This document shows positions 60,601-64,000 of a stretch of DNA of 64,000 nt, piece by piece. Position 1 is the stretch's first letter; every line of letters starts with the position of its first letter. The notes under the pieces are model-generated. The model was not told the DNA's origin. It did no database searches and worked only from the letters and a program-made list of their open reading frames with translations. The stretch comes from a virus. The stretch lies in IMG/VR virus record IMGVR_UViG_3300028844_005756, positions 1 through 64,000 of that record. One strand, 5' to 3'. The translations under genes and the position numbers were made by a program.

Positions 60601-62612
60601 TAATTTTGATAATAATAACCATCATGAATATATTTGTTTGATGATAATTTACTTCTGTTGTCTAAGAAAGAATCAAAAGAATCAATGAACAACCCTTCTT
60701 CATATTCATATTCTGATTTCAAACCGTGTGCGATATCATCTTGATTAAACACTCTTTCTTCTGGATTGTGAATAAATTCAAATACATCATCTGATTTAGT
60801 CATTAAACCCATTTGAAGTGTTTTAATCTGAGCTACACCATCACCTAAAACACTTTCCAACTTAGCACTATTTGCAAGAGGATTAATCTTTATTAAATCT
60901 TTTATTTCTAAATTTAAAGTTGTGCCAAAGGGCAACCCTATCTCACTGAAATCATTTAGAATTGTATCTAATTTTATTTGATTGTTATCAAATCTTTCAT
61001 TTTGTCCTAATTCAATTTCAACAAAAGTATCCGTTTCTAAATCTTTTACTGACCTTAGTGTTATAAATCTTTTAACTTCTACGTCTTCACTGAGTATATC
61101 CAAGTCACTCAAATATATTTGTTCTTCATCAGCATTTAGAGTTACATCTCCAATACAAATAGCTTCATTAAAATCTCCAGGTGTACTTGTGCCACCTTTC
61201 ATATAAACTAAAGTATCATTCTGAATATATGCAGTATTTGCTTCGTTATTATCAAATATAACATCAAAATAGTTCAATAACTCTGCTTGTGGTAAAGGAT
61301 TTTTTGCAACAACAGGTGGAGCAAATTCATATCCTAATCCGGAATCATCAAATGTAATTTCTTTTATACCACCCATTTGAAAATCAGTAACAACATCACT
61401 GGGTAATTCTTTTAATGGAGTAGCATCTCTAAACAATATGGAATTTTCATAAACTTCATCTAGTAATGTTTCATCCTCATAAAAAGATACTGGTCTATTT
61501 TTTAATATATTGTAAAAAGAATTGAAATAAGTAGTAAGAGTTGGATTTACTTCAATTTCTGAAACATACGCACTTGCTGTGTATTCTGCATTTGTAAATG
61601 CATTGTCAAAAACAATCGGGTCACCCACACGATAGCATAAACCGGGGTCATTTATTTTTATATTAGTAATAGAATGTTTTTTAAGTTTTGTAATTTCTGC
61701 TCTACCATCACCATAATTAAACATATCACCGACTTTATGACCAATACCACCATCTGTTATTTTTAAGCCAGTAATTGAATTTTTTATTACACCTTTTACT
61801 GCTTCTAATCCTGTGGTAATATCATATCCTACTATAATTTCATTTTCTTTAAAAGTTCCATTAATGTAAACTAAATCAAGAAAGGCCTTTGTGGTGTTGT
61901 TTTGATTTTTAGTTATGATGTCACGACATATAGCAGATGCTTTTGATTTAGGTGCATAAATGCGAGTTTGATTAAATTTACTTATGCTAGAATTATATTC
62001 AATTTGTATTAAATTTTGTTCGTAATAACCACTATCAGAAAGTCTCAGTATATCTACTTTCGGATAATATAATTCTATAATATCATCAAAGAATATTCTA
62101 AAAAACCAATAGTAAGAATTTTCAGTATCTTTGTTTTTATAATAATCTAATATTTTTTTGGTAAGAATATTTGGGTCTAACCTACGAAAAATACTATGAT
62201 CAAGAGAAACATTCTTTTTAAAGTATTTCTGAAAGACTGTGAGTGCGGTTTCGTAATTAGTATTTTCCTCTATATCCTGAGCATATTGATGTATATTCTT
62301 ATATAATTTTTTAATAAAATATATTTCACCGCTAATACCATTTACTAATAATTCATTTCTATAAAAATTATTCGTTTCTGTTTCATAATCAAAATATACT
62401 CTATCTTTAGTAACTATTTTTACAATGGCTTTTGCTTTAGACAGAGAACCATATATGATGTCACCCACGGATAATTTTTTATTATCTGTAAGAAGTATTA
62501 CTGATGATTCTAAAAAATTATAATATTCCTCAATAAACTTCACAAAGTGAGGATATTGCTCTAAAAAATAATTTGGAATATGACTTTCAACCAATTCTTT
62601 AGGAGTTGTCAT
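54627..62612 (-). CDS. 7: giant baseplate wedge protein, gp7 position
   Basis: 2661 residues (T4 gp7: 1032). It starts one codon inside the end of gene 6 and lies before gene 8, the T4 order. The N-terminal 250 residues (PKELVESHIPNYFLEQYPHF, YYWFFRIFFDDIIELYYPK) look like the wedge-proximal part of marine gp7 proteins. A middle segment at about residues 938-1085 has a degenerate Hint/intein-like layout. From about residue 1690 to 2610 there are roughly ten diverged repeats of about 92 residues (DRNKTF.., IPTV.VLNEPE.TYNP). Assignment to gene 7 rests on position and N-terminal resemblance. Confidence 0.65.
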   Translation of the reverse strand: MTTPKELVESHIPNYFLEQYPHFVKFIEEYYNFLESSVILLTDNKKLSVGDIIYGSLSKAKAIVKIVTKDRVYFDYETETNNFYRNELLVNGISGEIYFIKKLYKNIHQYAQDIEENTNYETALTVFQKYFKKNVSLDHSIFRRLDPNILTKKILDYYKNKDTENSYYWFFRIFFDDIIELYYPKVDILRLSDSGYYEQNLIQIEYNSSISKFNQTRIYAPKSKASAICRDIITKNQNNTTKAFLDLVYINGTFKENEIIVGYDITTGLEAVKGVIKNSITGLKITDGGIGHKVGDMFNYGDGRAEITKLKKHSITNIKINDPGLCYRVGDPIVFDNAFTNAEYTASAYVSEIEVNPTLTTYFNSFYNILKNRPVSFYEDETLLDEVYENSILFRDATPLKELPSDVVTDFQMGGIKEITFDDSGLGYEFAPPVVAKNPLPQAELLNYFDVIFDNNEANTAYIQNDTLVYMKGGTSTPGDFNEAICIGDVTLNADEEQIYLSDLDILSEDVEVKRFITLRSVKDLETDTFVEIELGQNERFDNNQIKLDTILNDFSEIGLPFGTTLNLEIKDLIKINPLANSAKLESVLGDGVAQIKTLQMGLMTKSDDVFEFIHNPEERVFNQDDIAHGLKSEYEYEEGLFIDSFDSFLDNRSKLSSNKYIHDGYYYQNYSYEIRTKIPASLIEPLLLDELHPAGFLHFIRNKFELELDFRIKTHELHEIEIDSRGYIIAEIFEHIEVERLNFADATIGDVINQIELENEFIHNEEIATSEYPEIEVNAIAPIFEGFRFFIEDIISKPSENSFRDFDDYGKTNEKNSIITDTRLYDGIVAVQSFVKIINVEDEANWIADVIGYRKNAIGSLDADRTIYNFRVRVERVFEHVPDIAKGGYIVVRDPFTDLYEPRFSSDLQQFSNAEIEFSDTERNEYLPLVSGNTLSGKGSYLPNAEILTRDYGWVTFENLEPYMHVANVKEDGVIVWQLPDSIATREYNGIMHQYTDHSSVSITVSPDQELALVTSNKIIKGRKLSSKTKPPTELDFLAVPDETLAGTGKRAIMELRDIDKEIDKIEVPYTGLLYCLTLKNNQDTIKVPFEVDEGILEVISWQSFIENNYTLPKVTKIEKTFINVDYENVAIDLESYSIMQPRSNTIIFDYNTVDSTPYPIVNPSEIFFLTSAETQPTTQPSPQGPLTVEPLRTTFQNSDVITDEVDVVLTLAYQQEFKTVLDTFEHKLTERPTTFTSFSINIKDFLFFESTSTLSNDSFTDTAIRSVTDVPLHVVINIDEQILPLSIQSSDEENNSAVFLNIESTAAKFDIQPAMDKPKNRISTLSFENRIPAIRGKIPKIFREAILINSDDDKKITQISIADIETVLCPDHQFEPKAKVVILNFFEEFEKNRVSSLILLGSINAHPGTESGLPSVEVEDDKILNYHHIDSLQLKEPDLRYVITRLNFADSSSDTDPVIYYTFVNSTNKSAYGIKPSSYFDSDELTFDSYDNFTFDEDSLLPERKLFQESENFNVDTLVTFENIEDLDNLKPIYNEDNFIIWSTIVANDVNSGDIDFMSVHVNHINNFAFEPFSLDPSLPSKSIQQDFTVIPPPVHKFVGISESGFDPLSTLVSGGDNPAVTDVTPLETDVNRKIFVDVLNRNLFFNFDEKIVDYKNNLIVYNLHKKYKPYLGDTMPATSALSEPFLYTSPKSKDLSTVLDKETIYFANTVILDSSTEVISKTDIENHFEIEDRRKYITLDTQFENWKRQFIAGYLPVKFSDYVLDKIPSAFIQDAIIISKRTANEDVSPLVHPNSIFSDAAPPAIYFELELAEAQTEIKIPIIIEDRNKYVDLGDIILPWTPILIKDYSRIKMDDYILDKLPSVRIDGTYIRNERQANTELLTNFELFSSLYGNTTFLDSSFDIMGEIEEDIENNIIDRNKLIIRSDYIYPYEFTIIEHFMRPWVIREYSQDTLPSVTAYLEVVPITDYVENMEVINIDNRILTGNTTFLDATQDIDFEFEIKNENLILDRHKTFSLSDIIGPWTDNTLFGFYRPLQLKYYNLSDIPTVRVHSEPEITYNPIVLANTEIVSFTTLYGNTAFADATHDVTFEYGFEDDTIIVDRNKTFAEDRVISRWVDTKFSLDMIPKIFVDFESETVPTATVLNEPEITYNPKVPIDVNIVPFTTLYGNTAFADATTDIYSVIDEYEHNPKLLDRNVTLSYEDRITSYFNNFVDDYLPFKLVPYNLDYIPTVSVLNELEFTYNPTLDLIHTAITSSTTVYDKQATILDNTIATEEVVLEFENLVEFISDKSKIGRKDFIINKQNEIIGNYLNSQIAEHTYDTVKTVDVGLTNNDEIEYVIISDMEELTSDEISILYNDKHTFIDSTSFMDSTEIEFFSESYVYNENSAISLNDRITESFLEKQIRPKVLTKLRYDIINTIPIVSPKTQYSITTVDIQDGKSKFKETVSNIIGTEKILDGTIELIQNENLTKIFNEIEDRNFLFQLDKKVDTFLKEEITEKVPLKLKYYILESNIPTVQAELFAKEIFDYSFSTTPDDISLVDFEKILSFDSEGNINNTFGFKESQINTINNGITNDNFLLNTVIRPFTDDYIRFEIEKHLKRKGDDKQTYLHATLKMNYTVSEVYTWNISALNTFETEYNDPNINRKEFLETVRIEV
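54800..57560 (-). repeat. about ten diverged ~280-bp repeats in gene 7
   Basis: In protein terms each unit runs from a DRNK-like motif through a YNL..IPTV motif to NEPE.TYNP and YGNTAFADAT. Units lie near plus-strand positions 57400, 57120, 56850, 56570, 56300, 56010, 55730, 55430, 55170 and 54870. The two copies around 56070-56160 and 56340-56430 are most alike at DNA level. Confidence 0.7.
59340..59800 (-). other. degenerate Hint/intein-like domain inside gene 7
   Basis: Read in frame: GSYLPNAEILTRDYGWVTFENL (resembling the intein A block C..GDT.V.T..G...I..L), then EYNGIMHQYTD, VSPDQELALVTSN (block B, T.DH), and EVPYTGLLYCLTL (block F, VYC). A Ser replaces the usual first Cys and the B-block His is Gln; no C-terminal His-Asn is seen. 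Splicing is therefore unlikely. Confidence 0.5.
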
Positions 62613-64000
62613 GTATCAAATAACTCCGCTTTTGCTAAATTAGAAGAAGTTGATGACCTATCTATAAATGCAGAAGGTGTTATATAAATGTCATCAATAG
62701 AAATTGTTAGAATTTGTTCTTTAGATGGTATAATAATAAATTCATCACATTGAATTTCAAATGTCATTTCTGATGAATCTTCTCTTATATATGTTGGTGA
62801 AAATCCTTCTAATATAAAAATGCCAGAATCATAATCTATTTTACCTATATTTTCTTTTAGTGTAAATTCTACGTCTGAACCGGATACGTTTATTGTGAAA
62901 ACTATATCAACGCCTGTATATGTTGAATTTTCTTTTAGATAACAATTTGATATTAAATTATTATTATTATCAATATAATCAAATCTACTTGCAGTTAAAG
63001 AACCTTTTTTAATCTTGTTATTAAAATTTATATTATAATAAACTCCAATCCCAACTTCAATATTTCTTTTTTTGTATAAATTTATAGTTAAATATGAACC
63101 CATGAAATATTGACTTATATCATCTACAAGTTTAGTAATATTTGCTAATTGAAAATTACTATAAAATTTTAATAAATTATTTTTAGAATAATCAAATATA
63201 ACATTCTTCACATTATCTACAATTTCTATTTGATTCATATTAATGTCTAAGGAATCATAAACTACATTAGCATTAATTTTAATATAAGTATATTCGGGAT
63301 TAACAATTCTCGGTAGTATGGTAATTACATTTAATTGGTCAAGTCTTGACTTTATGTAATCTATTTCATAATTAGATAACAATGCTCTATTTTTTGGTTT
63401 AATCGCACAAAATACACTACCATACAACGGAGGAGTATTCTTTTCTCCACCCCAAACAGAAATTGATTCTATGAAAGGAAAATATTTCATCAAAATAATT
63501 TGATAATCTTTTTCAGTGACTGTGCGATTTTGACTGAAATATAATTTTCTTGCATTATTTCTTATATCATCGGCATTTTCTTCATCTTCTCCTTGTGAAG
63601 AAAATTGAATAGTTTCTATTAAAAACGTGTTAACAAAGTCGTTTTTATTTTCAATATCAAAAGTTACACACTCATTAGCATCTTCACCTGAAGTAACCAA
63701 ATAATTTAATTCAATTACATTATTATTTTTAATAATTTTTCCTAAAATTCCATCTCCAAAAATTATTTGATATTTTCCATTATAATTTTGTTCTATGTAA
63801 AATATTTCGGAATCTTCTGTAAGTAATGTAATATCAAATACTCTGTTGTATTTTGTGCGCAATCGTTCAAGTTCATTTTCTCTAACATGTACTGTAAGGT
63901 ATGTTAAATCTATATCTTTACTAGAAATTTCAAATTTATTTTCTAATAATAAATTATTTACAACTATTTCTTCTGATATTAAAGTGCCTTGAGTGAGTGT
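62609..64000 (-). CDS. 6: baseplate wedge protein gp6 homologue (C-terminal part, runs off the right edge)
   Basis: At least 463 residues are in the window; the frame is open to base 64000, so the 5' end lies beyond. The block IIFGDGILGKIIKNNNVIELNYLVTSG is the hallmark of gp6 and related J-type baseplate wedge proteins, and KNAPPLYG-like GEKNTPPLYGSVFC, then RIVNPEYTYIKI, follow in the usual order. gp6 dimers form the baseplate inner ring. Overlaps the gene 7 start by four bases. Confidence 0.85.
   Translation of the reverse strand, partial: TLTQGTLISEEIVVNNLLLENKFEISSKDIDLTYLTVHVRENELERLRTKYNRVFDITLLTEDSEIFYIEQNYNGKYQIIFGDGILGKIIKNNNVIELNYLVTSGEDANECVTFDIENKNDFVNTFLIETIQFSSQGEDEENADDIRNNARKLYFSQNRTVTEKDYQIILMKYFPFIESISVWGGEKNTPPLYGSVFCAIKPKNRALLSNYEIDYIKSRLDQLNVITILPRIVNPEYTYIKINANVVYDSLDINMNQIEIVDNVKNVIFDYSKNNLLKFYSNFQLANITKLVDDISQYFMGSYLTINLYKKRNIEVGIGVYYNINFNNKIKKGSLTASRFDYIDNNNNLISNCYLKENSTYTGVDIVFTINVSGSDVEFTLKENIGKIDYDSGIFILEGFSPTYIREDSSEMTFEIQCDEFIIIPSKEQILTISIDDIYITPSAFIDRSSTSSNLAKAELFDT

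Overview
The window is a 64 kb piece of a large, AT-rich, T4-like contractile-tail phage (myovirus). The diagnosis rests on a set of T4 core genes in T4-like order: clamp 45, clamp loader 44/62 and regA; uvsY-uvsW; late sigma factor 55 with recombination nuclease 47/46; and baseplate wedge genes 6-7-8. It also carries the accessory genes common in marine T4-like phages (phoH, speD, a CobS/CobT-like pair, peptide deformylase, GMP/purine genes, secreted thermonuclease). No photosynthesis gene is present, so a heterotrophic, AT-rich, Gram-negative marine host is more likely than a cyanobacterium. The exact host cannot be read from the sequence.

Layout. 1-6.8 kb (minus strand) is a metabolic block: purE-purD-purS-purL-purQ-purM, then a decayed conserved phage gene, then an Fe-S assembly pair (A-type carrier and IscU) and a HAD phosphatase. 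6.9-10.7 kb (minus) is a late-promoter block of small genes, including two ribbon-helix-helix-like proteins and a translationally coupled three-gene envelope cassette (coiled-coil membrane protein, porin, periplasmic binding protein). 10.8-20.3 kb (plus) holds recombination and late-transcription genes with GMP reductase, an amidoligase-like protein, deformylase and a probable structural protein. 20.3-25.6 kb has small unknown genes and the VWA/MoxR (CobT/CobS-like) pair. 25.6-31.1 kb has a glycosyltransferase, the replication clamp and clamp loader, lytic transglycosylase and regA. 31-36.8 kb has dUTPase, speD, a GNAT enzyme, an M15 endolysin, a PD-(D/E)xK nuclease, three recognisable tRNAs (Asn, Arg, Asp), one tRNA-like element, and a ParB-like protein. 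36.8-42.6 kb has an SF1 helicase, an exported protein, T4-like unknowns and a short dihydroorotate dehydrogenase. 42.6-45.3 kb (minus) is a two-gene late operon whose products begin with capsid-targeting-like peptides. 45.3-52.2 kb (plus) has an FmdB zinc ribbon, phoH, a second amidoligase-like protein, secreted nuclease and a 967-residue repetitive virion protein. A strong bidirectional terminator at 52.2 kb separates this from the minus-strand baseplate genes 8, 7 (2661 residues) and 6 (cut by the right edge).

How it works together. Near-consensus host sigma-70 promoters (TTGACA-16/17-TATAAT or TATACT) precede replication, recombination, nuclease, ATPase and helicase genes, while T4-type late boxes (TATAAATA and close variants) precede virion, envelope and packaged-protein genes. 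Gene 55 is in the window to read the late boxes. The nucleotide genes (six steps of IMP synthesis, GMP reductase, a DHOD-like enzyme, dUTPase) suggest the phage pushes nucleotide supply, with GMP reductase biasing the pool toward adenine, in keeping with its AT-rich DNA. The most unusual items are the late porin/binding-protein cassette, a group of enzymes with capsid-targeting-like N-termini ending in a gp21-type cleavage site, two divergent amidoligase-like proteins, an atypical CCA-ended tRNA-like element, and the giant gene 7 product with a degenerate Hint-like domain and about ten C-terminal repeats.
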